From: Alphaproteobacteria bacterium
Lineage (GTDB): Bacteria; Pseudomonadota; Alphaproteobacteria; Rhizobiales; Hyphomicrobiaceae
Assembly: GCA_018819265.1 (NCBI GenBank)
Contig: JAHJQI010000070.1
Span: 1-37,433 of the forward strand
Direction of reading: 5' to 3'
DNA length: 37,433 bases
The position numbers were made by a program, and so were the translations under genes. The notes under the pieces were generated by a model. The model saw only the letters and a list, made by a program, of their open reading frames with translations. It had not been told where the DNA came from and did not search any database. Positions 8,568 through 17,192 of this stretch are shown piece by piece. The first letter of the stretch is position 1, and every line of letters begins with the position of its first letter.

Positions 8568-8581
8568 TTGATGTTTGTCAA
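8568..8581. promoter_or_regulatory. FixK/Fnr-type box upstream of the Usp gene
   Basis: TTGAT-GTTT-GTCAA matches the FixK/Fnr consensus TTGAY-N4-RTCAA. It ends 88 bp before the start of the universal stress gene. Tandem Usp genes are often induced at low oxygen, and a Crp/Fnr-family regulator is encoded at 20796. Confidence 0.65.
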
Positions 8582-8669
8582 TGTCGCGTGTGCCGGTTCC
8601 CTCCATGCTGTTTGTCAGGAAGGTCACCGGAGCCGTCTCGAAAGAACCTTTCGCTCAGGAGAGCGTTCC

Positions 8670-9509
8670 ATGCAGTTCAAAACGATCTTCGTCTATATGA
8701 GCCGCCGTCACGGCTGCGAGCCGCTCCTCGAGGCAGCATGCGCTCTGGCGCGCCGCCATGGAGCCCATCTCATAGGTGCGGCTGCGTTCTCCGCCGTGCC
8801 GCCCGTTCCCCCGCTGGCGATCCCCTATTCGACGACCGTGATCGAAGAGATGTTGCGCGCCGCTGAGGACGCTGAAGCCGAATTGCGCTCCGCCTTCGAA
8901 GAAGCCACTCGCGAGCAGCCGTTCGTCGCCGAATGGGTCAGCGTACGCCGTCTCAACAGCGATCTTGTCGCCGCCGTCCTCGAACACGCACGCGCCGCCG
9001 ATCTGATCGTCGCGTCTCAGCGCGACCCCGAGTGGGACCTTGGGCCGGTGCTCGACTTCCCCGAGCGCCTCGCCCTCGAAAGTGGACGACCGGTGTTCCT
9101 CGTACCCCGCTCCGGCCGGCACTCGCTTGAGATCAAGAAAGTCGCCATTGCCTGGAACGGAGCCCGCGAATCCGCCCGCGCCGCCTATGACTCGTTGCCC
9201 TTCTGCATCGCGGCTGAAAACGTCACGATCCTCACCGTCACTCCCGACGCCAGCCCGCTGGCAAACGACACCCCCGCCGACGCGCTGGCCGCAGCCCTCG
9301 CCCGCCACGACATTCCGACAACCGTGACGCACCTGCAGACATCGAATGCCGGAGTTGCCCGCACGCTCATCAACGAGGCAACCCGCCTCGAATCCGATCT
9401 CATCGTCATGGGTGCCTACGGCCACTCCCGCCTGCGGGAATTCGTATTCGGCGGCGTCACGCGCGATATGACGAACGAAAGCCCCCTGCCATTGCTGTTG
9501 TCCCACTGA
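8670..9509 (+). CDS. Tandem-domain universal stress protein
   Basis: A 279-aa cytoplasmic protein with two Usp domains: a degenerate first one (about 1-150, FKTIFVYMSRRHG to FLVPRSG) and a second one (about 155-279). The second holds the ATP-binding loop G-A-Y-G-H-S-R-L-R-E-F-V-F-G-G starting at residue 248. The family binds nucleotides and supports survival in stasis or low oxygen. The start at 8670 is chosen over upstream in-frame codons because AGGAG lies 7-8 nt before it and the Usp fold begins at MQFKTIF. The FixK-like box at 8568-8581 suggests oxygen-responsive control. Confidence 0.92.
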   Translation: MQFKTIFVYMSRRHGCEPLLEAACALARRHGAHLIGAAAFSAVPPVPPLAIPYSTTVIEEMLRAAEDAEAELRSAFEEATREQPFVAEWVSVRRLNSDLVAAVLEHARAADLIVASQRDPEWDLGPVLDFPERLALESGRPVFLVPRSGRHSLEIKKVAIAWNGARESARAAYDSLPFCIAAENVTILTVTPDASPLANDTPADALAAALARHDIPTTVTHLQTSNAGVARTLINEATRLESDLIVMGAYGHSRLREFVFGGVTRDMTNESPLPLLLSH

Positions 9510-9557
9510 TCCCTTCGCCGTCCATCAGGCGGCACCATGACAAACAACGGAGCCCCC

Positions 9558-9950
9558 ATGACCCAGCCGTTTCTGCCGAGCATGCGCCGCGTCCGCCTCG
9601 AACTGGCCCGTGACCACAACCATCCCGAAGGCAGCCGCGCCCACGGTTACGATTTCATCGCCCCCCTCGATGACGAGGGCCGTATCATCGAAGCCGACTG
9701 GCGCAAGCAGAAGGACCGCTGCCGGGTCAAACGGTTCTGGGCCGGTCAGCCCGACGAGGTCGGCCACATCGTCAAGAAGCGTGGCGGCGGCTGGGCCTTC
9801 CACTACGATATCCACGGCGACGCGGAGAGCGATGAAACCGGTTACCGTCTTGGCGAACACGCGTTCAAGGCGGGAGAGTACGTCTCAATCCTCGAACAGG
9901 ATGGGGTTCTGCGCACGTTCAAGGTCATGTCGGTCCTCGAACTCGATTGA
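9558..9950 (+). CDS. Conserved hypothetical protein
   Basis: A 130-aa soluble protein with no signal peptide or membrane segment. It is rich in charged and aromatic residues (VRLELARDHNHPEGS, GGGWAFHYDIHGD, LGEHAFKAGEYVSI). The pattern recalls a small beta-rich protein of unknown function found in Hyphomicrobiales, but I cannot name the family. The start at 9558 has CGGAG 6 nt upstream; a second in-frame ATG at 9537 would add seven residues. It follows the Usp gene by about 50 bp and could be co-transcribed with it. Confidence 0.78.
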   Translation: MTQPFLPSMRRVRLELARDHNHPEGSRAHGYDFIAPLDDEGRIIEADWRKQKDRCRVKRFWAGQPDEVGHIVKKRGGGWAFHYDIHGDAESDETGYRLGEHAFKAGEYVSILEQDGVLRTFKVMSVLELD

Positions 9951-10342
9951 ATTTCACGCGACCTGATTTTCCCAGGGCCGTTGCAAGGCATCCCGGAGCG
10001 GGAAAGTTGTGCCCGCCCGGCAACGCTTCGCTTACGATGTTGCATGATCGGAAAAGCGACAGTGCGCCGCATTGCACAAAAACTAGTCATTTGAGGACGT
10101 CGTCAAACTTCTGGGAACTCGCTGTAACGGCCGCGAGTTACACGCGGGAGCCGGATGGCCTGAAATGCCTTCGGTGCCGGATTGGTGCGCTGCACAAAAA
10201 CTCTGCAAGTTCTGGTCAATAAAGAAACTTGTTAGGCCCAGTCAGACTCACTTAGCTTTAAGACATAACAAGAAAAGATCCAGGGTCGCCCAAGTGGAAT
10301 CGGGCCGCAAAAAGCGGAACGACTAACAACAATTGGAGACCG
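9951..10342. other. Gene-free gap with a short direct repeat
   Basis: About 390 bases without a supported gene. GCACAAAAACT occurs twice (10074-10084 and 10192-10202), both after a GTGCGC-containing context. A weak GCATGATCGGAAAAG motif near 10042 recalls dispersed rhizobial repeats, which is a recollection only. The promoter for the small gene at 10346 should lie at the 3' side. Confidence 0.45.
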
Positions 10343-10345
10343 ATG

Positions 10346-10552
10346 ATGATCGAGCTAGTTTTATCCGTGTGCCTTATATCGGCGCCTGCCACCTGCAAGG
10401 ACGTCAACCTGAGCTATATGGGCGATCAGGTTACCCCCCAGCAATGCATGTTTCGCGGGCAGATTACCGTAGCGCAGTGGTCGGCCGGCAATCCCGATTG
10501 GCGTATCGCCAAGTGGAAGTGCGGCGCTCCCCAGGAGTTCGCAAAGCTTTGA
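10346..10552 (+). CDS. Small conserved protein, about 68 aa
   Basis: A short protein with a hydrophobic N-terminus (MIELVLSVCLISAPATC) and cysteines at four positions, including CKD and WKCGAP. The pattern of conserved Cys/Gln/Trp and the C-terminal EFAKL resembles a widespread small protein of unknown function in alphaproteobacteria; that is family memory, not a search. GGAG (10335-10338) lies 7 nt before the ATG at 10346 and 4 nt before the alternative ATG at 10343. It may be exported or membrane-associated. Confidence 0.72.
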   Translation: MIELVLSVCLISAPATCKDVNLSYMGDQVTPQQCMFRGQITVAQWSAGNPDWRIAKWKCGAPQEFAKL

Positions 10553-10579
10553 GCAAACGAACATGCCGCCAGATTTCCG

Positions 10580-10654
10580 GCGCGCAAACCTTTCGGTGAT
10601 CCACCGATAATCCGGGTTTGCGCGCACGTCTGCCGCGCATATCGTGCAGCAAAC
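10580..10654 (+). promoter_or_regulatory. metY leader with two mutually exclusive hairpins
   Basis: The stem GCGCGCAAACC (10580-10590) pairs perfectly with GGTTTGCGCGC (10615-10625). It encloses a small hairpin TCGGTG-ATC-CACCGA (10593-10607). The same downstream strand can instead pair with later sequence: GTTTGC (10616-10621) with GCAAAC (10649-10654) and GCACG (10624-10628) with CGTGC (10643-10647). Only one of the two can form at a time, as in attenuators and riboswitches. It lies 26 bp before the sulfhydrylase start. No T tract follows, and no SAM-II or SAH consensus is visible. The first hairpin could simply terminate the upstream gene. Confidence 0.5.
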
Positions 10655-10680
10655 ATTTGCGTCACGACGAGGAGACCCAC

Positions 10681-11979
10681 ATGCCGGATAGCGGAAAACC
10701 AACGACGCCGCATTTTTCGACGCTTGCCATCCACGCAGGCGCTGCCCCGGATCCCGCAACCGGCGCCCGCGCGACGCCGATCTACCAGACCACATCCTAC
10801 GTCTTCAACGACGCCGACCACGCCGCCTCCCTCTTCAACCTCGAAGTCTTCGGCAACATCTACACGCGCCTGATGAACCCGACGCAGGCCGTTCTCGAGA
10901 GCCGCGTCGCAGCCCTTGAAGACGGCACCGCCGCGCTCGCCGTCGCTTCCGGCCACGCCGCCCAGTTTCTCGCGTTCCACACGCTACTCGAGCCCGGTGA
11001 CGAATTCGTCGCCACCCGCCAGCTCTACGGCGGCTCGGTCAACCAGTTCAATCACTCCTTCAAGAAGTTCGACTGGCGCGTGAAATGGGCCGACGGCACC
11101 AACCCGGAAACCATCGCAGCCGCCATTACCGGCAAGACCAAGGCGATCTTCTGTGAATCGATTGCCAACCCCGGCGGTATCGTCATGGATCTCGAAGCCA
11201 TCGGCAGGATCGCCAAACACGCTGGTATCCCCCTGATCGTCGACAACACGCTGGCCTCCCCCTATTTGTGCCGCCCGAAGGACTTCGGCGCCGATATTGT
11301 CGTCCACTCGCTGACGAAATTCATGGGCGGCCACGGCAACTCGATCGGCGGCGCCATCGTCGATTGCGGCACCTTCGACTGGCTCGGCGCCAGGCACCAT
11401 TATCCGACCCTCGTCGAGCCCAATCCGTCCTACGGCGGCATGAAGCTCGCCGAGACTTTCGGCAACTTTGCCTTCGCCATCGCCTGCCGCGTCATGGGCC
11501 TGCGCGACATCGGCCCGGCCATTTCGCCGATGAACGCATTCTTTATTCTGAACGGCATCGAGACTCTGCCGCTACGCATGCAGCGTCACTGCGAGAATAC
11601 GGTCGCCGTCGCCAGCTGGCTGGAGAGCCACTCCGCCGTCGCCTGGGTCAACTATGCCGGCCTGCCGACGAACAGCAACCACGTTATCCAGCAGAGAATT
11701 GCCCCGAAGGGGGCGGGCGCCGTGTTCACTTTCGGCCTCAAGGGCGGCTACGAGGCCGGCGTCAAGTTTGTCCACGGCCTCAACCTGTTTTCGCATCTGG
11801 CCAACATCGGCGACACCCGTTCGCTTGTCATCCACCCAGCGTCCACGACCCATCGCCAGCTCACCGACGATCAGCGCCTCGCCGCCGGCGCCGGACCCGA
11901 CGTTGTGCGCCTGTCGGTCGGCATCGAAGACAAGGCCGACATCATCGCCGACCTGGACCAGGCGCTGGCGGGTATCTGA
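10681..11979 (+). CDS. metY: O-acetylhomoserine sulfhydrylase
   Basis: A 432-aa PLP-dependent enzyme of the Cys/Met metabolism family. It replaces the acetate of O-acetylhomoserine with sulfide to give homocysteine, in the cytoplasm, for methionine synthesis. The protein starts with the typical HFSTLAIHAGAAPDPATGAR and PIYQTTSYVF segments. The PLP-binding lysine is K213 in SLTKFMGGHGNS, preceded by DNTLASPYL. The C-terminus has the family's HPASTTHRQL and VRLSVGIED motifs. Length is normal. GAGGAG lies 6-11 nt before the ATG. An upstream structured leader (10580-10654) may regulate it. Confidence 0.95.
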   Translation: MPDSGKPTTPHFSTLAIHAGAAPDPATGARATPIYQTTSYVFNDADHAASLFNLEVFGNIYTRLMNPTQAVLESRVAALEDGTAALAVASGHAAQFLAFHTLLEPGDEFVATRQLYGGSVNQFNHSFKKFDWRVKWADGTNPETIAAAITGKTKAIFCESIANPGGIVMDLEAIGRIAKHAGIPLIVDNTLASPYLCRPKDFGADIVVHSLTKFMGGHGNSIGGAIVDCGTFDWLGARHHYPTLVEPNPSYGGMKLAETFGNFAFAIACRVMGLRDIGPAISPMNAFFILNGIETLPLRMQRHCENTVAVASWLESHSAVAWVNYAGLPTNSNHVIQQRIAPKGAGAVFTFGLKGGYEAGVKFVHGLNLFSHLANIGDTRSLVIHPASTTHRQLTDDQRLAAGAGPDVVRLSVGIEDKADIIADLDQALAGI

Positions 11980-12205
11980 CAGGGTTCACGGCCGCAAGAC
12001 CGCCAGCACGCTGCTGCGGACGCTCCACGGGCGTGTACGTAGCGATTGGCGCCGAGCCAATGCGAACGCGCATTGCGACCTTTGAAGCAATTCAAGACTC
12101 CTTTGGTGGCGACGACGTGATATAGTTGGATGCGGGCAACTTTTGAGGGAGAGCTAATCCGGGCGACACCACGATGCCGCCTGCCATGTTGTCGAGGTTG
12201 CAGAA

Positions 12206-13282
12206 ATGGGTATCCGGAGTCTCGGTTCAGCCGTCTTGCTGGTTGCACTGCTCGTCGGTGCGGGCGTGGGTTTCGCACACCTCGATATCGATGGTCTTTT
12301 CAATCCCACAGGTGAAAAGTCTCAGCGAACACCGGCGAAGTCAGACGTAGCCGACCTGCGCGGCGCGAAAGAAACTGCCCGATCGGAAAGCTCGAAGACC
12401 ACCGATGCCCTCTCCGAAATCGCAAGGTCCCTCGGCGGCATCCCATCGTCGCAATCGCCACGGCCCTCGTTTGACGTGGCGCGCGTCAGTCCCGATGGCG
12501 TGTCGGTCTTCGCCGGACGCGCGCAACCCTTCGAGCGCATAAACGTTCTCGTCGGCGATCTGCTGGTCGGCACGGCCAGTGCGGACAGCCAGGGCAACTG
12601 GACGCTGGTGACGGAAGAAAAGATTCCAGATCCATCAGCCGAACTGCACCTCGAAACCGCTGCGGCCGGCTCGAATGCGCAAAAGCAGCAGGAGCCGGCT
12701 TCCGCACCTGCAGCAGCCAGGCCCGCGACCGCGGCGAAGCCCGGGAGCGTGGCCGATGTCAACAAGCGGCTATTTGCGTCGCTTGAAGGTCTCGTCGAAG
12801 AGGCGCGAGCCGGCAAGCGACCAGAGGACCGGCAGATTCGGGCTACGACAACGGCCGCAGCCGCACCGGAGGTTGCTCCAAGCGCACCGGAAAAGGCCGC
12901 CTCCAGGGAGGCACCCGTCGCCCAGGTGCAGGCCCGCTCGATCCCCATTCCAGTCCAGTTCGTTTATCGCGAAGCCGCGTTCACTGAAGAGGGGCAGGCC
13001 GCAGTCCGACTGCTGTTGGAATACCTCAAGGTGACCGAACACGGTCGCATAACGCTTTCCGGGCACGCCGACGAACGCGGATCGCAAGAGCTGAACATGC
13101 AGTTGTCGCGCGAGCGCCTCGAGGCCGTGCGCGATCAGCTGAGAGCAGGCGGATATAACGGCGAGATTATTCTTCTACCAAAGGGCGAGAGCGAACCGTT
13201 CGCCGGTGTCGACCGAAACGCGCTGCCGCCCGAGGATCTTTATCAGCTTGACAGGCGCGTGGAACTTCGCCTCGGCGGTTAG
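12206..13282 (+). CDS. OmpA-family peptidoglycan-associated envelope protein
   Basis: A 358-aa envelope protein. The N-terminus has a signal anchor or uncleaved signal (VLLVALLVGAGVGFAHL, residues about 9-26). A bacterial Ig-like segment at about 90-135 (VSPDGVSVFAGRAQPFERINVLVGD) is followed by a low-complexity Ala/Pro/Glu linker (about 150-245). The C-terminal OmpA domain (about 250-358) carries the peptidoglycan-binding HADERG at 287-292 and the following LSRERLEAV. It probably tethers the cell wall. The ribosome binding site is weak, so the start is less certain. Its stop codon lies inside a dispersed 26-nt repeat (13280-13305). Confidence 0.85.
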   Translation: MGIRSLGSAVLLVALLVGAGVGFAHLDIDGLFNPTGEKSQRTPAKSDVADLRGAKETARSESSKTTDALSEIARSLGGIPSSQSPRPSFDVARVSPDGVSVFAGRAQPFERINVLVGDLLVGTASADSQGNWTLVTEEKIPDPSAELHLETAAAGSNAQKQQEPASAPAAARPATAAKPGSVADVNKRLFASLEGLVEEARAGKRPEDRQIRATTTAAAAPEVAPSAPEKAASREAPVAQVQARSIPIPVQFVYREAAFTEEGQAAVRLLLEYLKVTEHGRITLSGHADERGSQELNMQLSRERLEAVRDQLRAGGYNGEIILLPKGESEPFAGVDRNALPPEDLYQLDRRVELRLGG

Positions 13283-13305
13283 AGCTTTTCAGATTTAGAT
13301 GGAAG
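13280..13305 (+). repeat. Dispersed short repeat, copy 1
   Basis: A 26-nt sequence with core TTCAGATTTAG, matched at 14645-14670 with only three or four differences. It overlaps the stop codon of the OmpA-like gene. Confidence 0.5.
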
Positions 13306-13338
13306 CTCACAGTCCGCATCGACGTTTGCAACCCCGCC

Positions 13339-14067
13339 TCACTCCGCCGCTTGCGCACGGATTCCAGCCATCTCCGGGAACCAGAGCGCCATGCAACGGT
13401 CGCGATAGGCGATGAGGTTGGCCTTGCGCTGGGCATGCGCCAGCATATCCGTTTCAAACCGCTCGCACAGCACCCCGGCAACCGTCGCGAACGCCATGGC
13501 ATCGACGCCCTTCGGCGTATCCCCCAAGAGGAACGGCTTGTCGCCGAGCACTTGCGAAATCGCCTCGATTCCGCGATTGCCGATGCGCACCAGCTCGCCC
13601 CGGCTATGTCGCCCAAGCCCCTGGCCCCACAGATCGCGCTTGACCTGGCTGCGCACCATGGCGATCACCGCATATCGCAGCGGTACGGGAATGGTCTCGA
13701 AGAAGACCCGCGGCCCGGCGTTGAAATTCCCATCGACCAGCCAGCGCTCGTGAAGCACCGCGAAATAGATGTTGTCCTCGCACAGCTTCTCCACCGCCCA
13801 GGCGATGCCTCGCTGTTCCGCCGACAGGCCGTGCTCGAAATCGTAACCGTATTTCTTCTCGATGTGCCAGCGGATGAAAGCCGTGTCCGCGATCGTTTCC
13901 CGATCGTCGACGAGATACGGCCCCTTCTTCTTGGGCGCTCTTCTCGGATCGCAGTTGGCGGTCTCGTAATTCAGTCCGGCCATTTTCAACAGCACCATTG
14001 CCTTCGTGCAGAAGGGGCTGGCGTCGGGCAGGCCGAAATGTGGCCCGAAGACATAGAGTGTACGCAT
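13339..14067 (-). CDS. Glutathione S-transferase-like protein (metaxin/FAXC type)
   Basis: A 242-aa soluble protein. The N-terminal thioredoxin fold (1-75) begins MRTLYVFGPHFGLPDASPFC, with a cysteine in the helix-1 position (SPFCTKA) and the family's DSETIADT-like segment DDRETIADTAFI. The all-helical C-terminal half (about 80-235) has the GLSAEQRG and FLLGDTPKGVDAMAFATVAGVL patterns typical of metaxin/Tom37-like and failed-axon-connections GSTs in bacteria. Substrate is unknown; detoxification is only a family-level guess. The ATG at 14067 is the only good start. It stands alone between two oppositely oriented neighbours or gaps. Confidence 0.85.
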   Translation of the reverse strand: MRTLYVFGPHFGLPDASPFCTKAMVLLKMAGLNYETANCDPRRAPKKKGPYLVDDRETIADTAFIRWHIEKKYGYDFEHGLSAEQRGIAWAVEKLCEDNIYFAVLHERWLVDGNFNAGPRVFFETIPVPLRYAVIAMVRSQVKRDLWGQGLGRHSRGELVRIGNRGIEAISQVLGDKPFLLGDTPKGVDAMAFATVAGVLCERFETDMLAHAQRKANLIAYRDRCMALWFPEMAGIRAQAAE

Positions 14068-14164
14068 GTTCGCCTCCTCACCAACGGGGTCACGTGGCGG
14101 CTTTGCCAGCGAGGCAGCATGTATCGAGCGCGAGGATCAACTCACAACTGAGCGAAAACGCAAT

Positions 14165-14533
14165 TTAGCGATGATTGGTCACAGCAACGAAATCGGGGTC
14201 CTTCTGGGCCGCGCGTTCGAATTGCAGGAAGTCGTAATAGCCGCAGCGGGTCTCGTTGGGATAATCGCGGCACACCGCCGGGCGGGCTTGATAGATGCTG
14301 CAGCGCCGTTCGGCGGTGTCGAAGAACTGGCAGATCTTGCCGAAATACTTGTCCTTCTGCCGGCGCATCACGTACTTGCGCCCGTGCGCCTCCTGCGTGA
14401 ACTTTTCCCGCGCGATTTCGAATTCGAGGCCGTGATGGCGGGCCAGCCGCTGCACGTCGCGCTTGGTCAGGCCGATGAGCGGATACGAGCAGCAATAGCC
14501 CGGACACTTAAGACAGTCATACCCCTTGGCCAT
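14165..14533 (-). CDS. YkgJ-type cysteine-cluster protein
   Basis: A 122-aa protein of the CxxxxCC zinc/iron-chelating family. The cysteine pattern is clear: C-x2-C-x3-CC (DCLKCPGYCCSYP) near the N-terminus, then KICQFF, RRCSIY, AVCRDYP and TRCGYY. The family probably binds a metal or Fe-S cluster; its reaction is not established. The start at 14533 is chosen because AGGGAGC lies about 6 nt upstream and homologous proteins start just before the first cysteines; the open frame continues to 14635. Confidence 0.87.
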   Translation of the reverse strand: MAKGYDCLKCPGYCCSYPLIGLTKRDVQRLARHHGLEFEIAREKFTQEAHGRKYVMRRQKDKYFGKICQFFDTAERRCSIYQARPAVCRDYPNETRCGYYDFLQFERAAQKDPDFVAVTNHR

Positions 14534-14644
14534 TCGTGCTCCCTTGAAACGGCGGAAATCCAATTGAGGCAACCACACACCAACCTTCAGGGCCGCTGTC
14601 AACGCGATTGCCGGACGCCAATGCTGCCGACGCAAGATACGTGC

Positions 14645-14670
14645 TAGAGCAATTCAGATTTAGGTGGAAC
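14645..14670 (+). repeat. Dispersed short repeat, copy 2
   Basis: Near-copy of 13280-13305 (TAGAGC, two variable bases, then TTCAGATTTAG). It lies in the 190-bp gap between the cysteine-cluster gene and the pentapeptide-repeat gene. Two copies in 1.4 kb suggest a genome-wide repeat. Confidence 0.5.
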
Positions 14671-14826
14671 CAGCGGCCGGAAAATGTGCGACCTCATGGC
14701 CACAGGTCCGCCGCTGCTGAAACCATGCGGCAAATCAGTGAGATGCGCACGCCACACTTTCTCCGCTATGGTCTGGCCAGCTTTCGCGCCAGTGGCGTGT
14801 GCGTGTTCCATTGGGGGGCGAACTGA

Positions 14827-16959
14827 ATGTCAGATATGGGTCGCGTTTCGCCCGAGGGTGAAACGCCCGTCAACCCCTACAGCCTGCTGGAGGCCGTCAA
14901 TCGCTCGAGCGATTCGGCCCATACCGCGTGGCTGATCTTCATGGGGATCATGACCTACCTGATGATCGCTGTGGCAGGTGTGACACACACCATTCTGCTG
15001 CTTGAAACGCCCGTCTCCCTGCCGATCATGCAAGTCGACATCCCGCTGACGCAGTTTTTCCAGTTCGCACCGGTCGTGCTGGTATTGTTTCACCTCGGCG
15101 TCGTGTCCCAGCTGGTTCTGCTGGCGCGCAAGGCGCTCGAATTCGACCATGCCATTCGATTGCTTGAATCGACCGACCGGCGCACGCATCCCCTGCGCCT
15201 TGAATTGCACAACCTGTTCTTCGTCCAGGCCATCGCCGGCCCGCACCGCTCCAAGGTCATGGGGACGCTCTTGCACGCGATGAGCTGGCTGACGCTGGTG
15301 ATCCTGCCGGTCATCCTGCTGCTCTATATCCAGGTCGTGTTCCTGCCCTACCACGACCCGGTTATCACATGGACGCACCGCATCGCCCTGGTCATCGATG
15401 TCCTGGTGCTCATCATGATCGGCGTCTTTTTGACCCGCGCCGAGACCTCGTTCTTCAAGGCCTTCTTTCGCACCACGGCCGCGCACCCGGTCAGCTTCAT
15501 GCTGACCACGGTCGTCATGATTTTCGTGACGCTGTTCTCGTTCTTCGTGGCAACGATCCCCGGCGAGCGTCTCGACGCGGTCAGTCAGGGGCTCTACTGG
15601 CACATGAACGACGGCGACGATGCCGGCCCCAGGTACTACAGTGGTTTCGTCATCCCCCTCGTGCCGGTCGATGCCGAAGGCGCGCTGTTTGGCATCTTCC
15701 GCCGCAATCTCGTCGTGACGGATGCCGACCTCGTCTCCGACCGCGTTGTCACCGAAGGCGAGGCGACGCTGAAATTGCGCGGGCGCAATTTGCGTTTCGC
15801 CAAGCTTGACCGCTCGGACATGCATCAGGCCGACCTGACCGGCGCCGACCTGACCGAAGCGAGCCTGGATGGCACCGATTTGCGCAACGCATCGCTTCAG
15901 TGCACGGAAATCAACGCCCTGCGGCTTAAGAACGACCGCGACAAGGCCAAGTGCGTCATCGCTGTCGGCACGAACTTCTCACGCGCCGAAATGTCGGGTG
16001 CGCTGCTCACCGGGATCGACGCCAGCGGCGCCTCCTTCGAGCAGGCCATTCTTGAAGACGCCGACATCGTCGACGCCGTGATCAGCGGCGCGAACTTCGG
16101 CCAGGCCCGCCTCGACAAAGCCAACCTGACCGGCGGTATCAAGGCCTACGGCGCCAATTTCGCGATTGCCTCATTGCAGGGAGCGAATTTCAACGGCGCT
16201 CGTCTGCTCGGCGCCGATTTTCGCTGGGCCTCGATGCAGGCGGCCGTTCTCGATTACGCAAGGCTCGAAGGCGCGACGCTGGAAGGTGCGGATCTCGAGG
16301 CCGCCAGCCTCTACAAATCCCGCCTCGAAGCTGCCGACTTCAGCGGCGCCAACCTGAAGGCAGCCGATATGCGCGGCGCCAGGATCTGGATGACGAAGCC
16401 CCCCGCAGAGAACTCTGTCGATCTGCTCGATGCCAACAATGTCGTCGTCGAGCCGCTGAAGGAAGACAGCCTGAAAGGCATCGGCGATGCCATGGATGAG
16501 ATCAAGAGTGCGTCCCTGAAGGCCCGTGTCAACGAACAGCTGGCCAAACTGCTCGATGCGGAATCGATGAAAAGCTGGCAGGGAACCGACCAGAACCGCT
16601 TGTGGGACAATATCGTCAGCAGGACCGGCGGCGAGATCAGCGCGCCCCAGCCGGTGCTGGCTGCCAGTGGTGCGCCGCAACCTTTTGACGGTGCGCCGGC
16701 GCCGCCGCCGATTGCAGCCGCCTCGCTCTACTCGCAACAACTCACCGAGCATCTCGAAACGATGATTTGCCGCGTGCGTTGGATCAATGGAGCCGTCGCG
16801 ACAGGTGTCGCCCTGCGCGCCATCCAACCGCAATTCCGCGGCGACCTGGCGGTCATTGACGAGCGGCTGTCCGAAGAGGAATGCGCCGCCGCTCAGGGCG
16901 TTCCCGCCCGCGTCGTCCGCGAACTTCAGTCCATCGCCGATCGCGCCCGCGACCGCTAG
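14827..16959 (+). CDS. Multi-spanning membrane protein with pentapeptide repeats
   Basis: A 710-aa inner-membrane protein. About five transmembrane segments lie in the first 245 residues (approximately 29-55, 77-100, 145-172, 183-205 and 219-244). A long stretch of A(D/N)LXX pentapeptides (about 312-517, for example ADLTGADLTEASLDGTDL and ANFNGARLLGADF) folds as a right-handed quadrilateral helix in this family. The C-terminal ~190 residues are mixed, with a Pro/Ala-rich segment. The pentapeptide part is probably extracytoplasmic or cytoplasmic scaffold; no enzyme domain is visible. GGGGGG about 9-14 nt upstream may serve as ribosome binding site. Function unknown. Confidence 0.9.
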   Translation: MSDMGRVSPEGETPVNPYSLLEAVNRSSDSAHTAWLIFMGIMTYLMIAVAGVTHTILLLETPVSLPIMQVDIPLTQFFQFAPVVLVLFHLGVVSQLVLLARKALEFDHAIRLLESTDRRTHPLRLELHNLFFVQAIAGPHRSKVMGTLLHAMSWLTLVILPVILLLYIQVVFLPYHDPVITWTHRIALVIDVLVLIMIGVFLTRAETSFFKAFFRTTAAHPVSFMLTTVVMIFVTLFSFFVATIPGERLDAVSQGLYWHMNDGDDAGPRYYSGFVIPLVPVDAEGALFGIFRRNLVVTDADLVSDRVVTEGEATLKLRGRNLRFAKLDRSDMHQADLTGADLTEASLDGTDLRNASLQCTEINALRLKNDRDKAKCVIAVGTNFSRAEMSGALLTGIDASGASFEQAILEDADIVDAVISGANFGQARLDKANLTGGIKAYGANFAIASLQGANFNGARLLGADFRWASMQAAVLDYARLEGATLEGADLEAASLYKSRLEAADFSGANLKAADMRGARIWMTKPPAENSVDLLDANNVVVEPLKEDSLKGIGDAMDEIKSASLKARVNEQLAKLLDAESMKSWQGTDQNRLWDNIVSRTGGEISAPQPVLAASGAPQPFDGAPAPPPIAAASLYSQQLTEHLETMICRVRWINGAVATGVALRAIQPQFRGDLAVIDERLSEEECAAAQGVPARVVRELQSIADRARDR

Positions 16960-17141
16960 AGTGATATCCGGTCCGACGGAATAACCCAAGGCTGCTTCTG
17001 GATGTTTTACAATGATGATGCCAACGCAAATATCGGCATCCGACCGTCCGATGATGGCATAGACCACTGCCGCGGCGTCGCCTGACAATGCTTGCATGCG
17101 TCTCGGGCCTCTTGCATATGCCATTCATCCAGACTAGATTG

Positions 17142-17156
17142 GAACAAAGTTAGAAC
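17142..17156. promoter_or_regulatory. LexA SOS box upstream of ssb
   Basis: GAAC-AAAGTTA-GAAC is the reverse complement of the alphaproteobacterial LexA operator GTTC-N7-GTTC. It lies 234 bp before the ssb start. In related genomes the divergent uvrA-ssb region carries such a box; here no uvrA is present upstream. Confidence 0.75.
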
Positions 17157-17192
17157 ACGCGAATCGTCCACCGTTCGCGGAAGGCATAAACC

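Noticed and set aside
10553..10680. A SAM-II or SAH riboswitch before metY
   Set aside because: The conserved core sequences of these classes are not present; only the two alternative stems can be supported.
16171..17124. A 317-codon minus-strand frame opposite the pentapeptide gene
   Set aside because: It lies antisense to repeats and reads as low-complexity sequence with no start signals.
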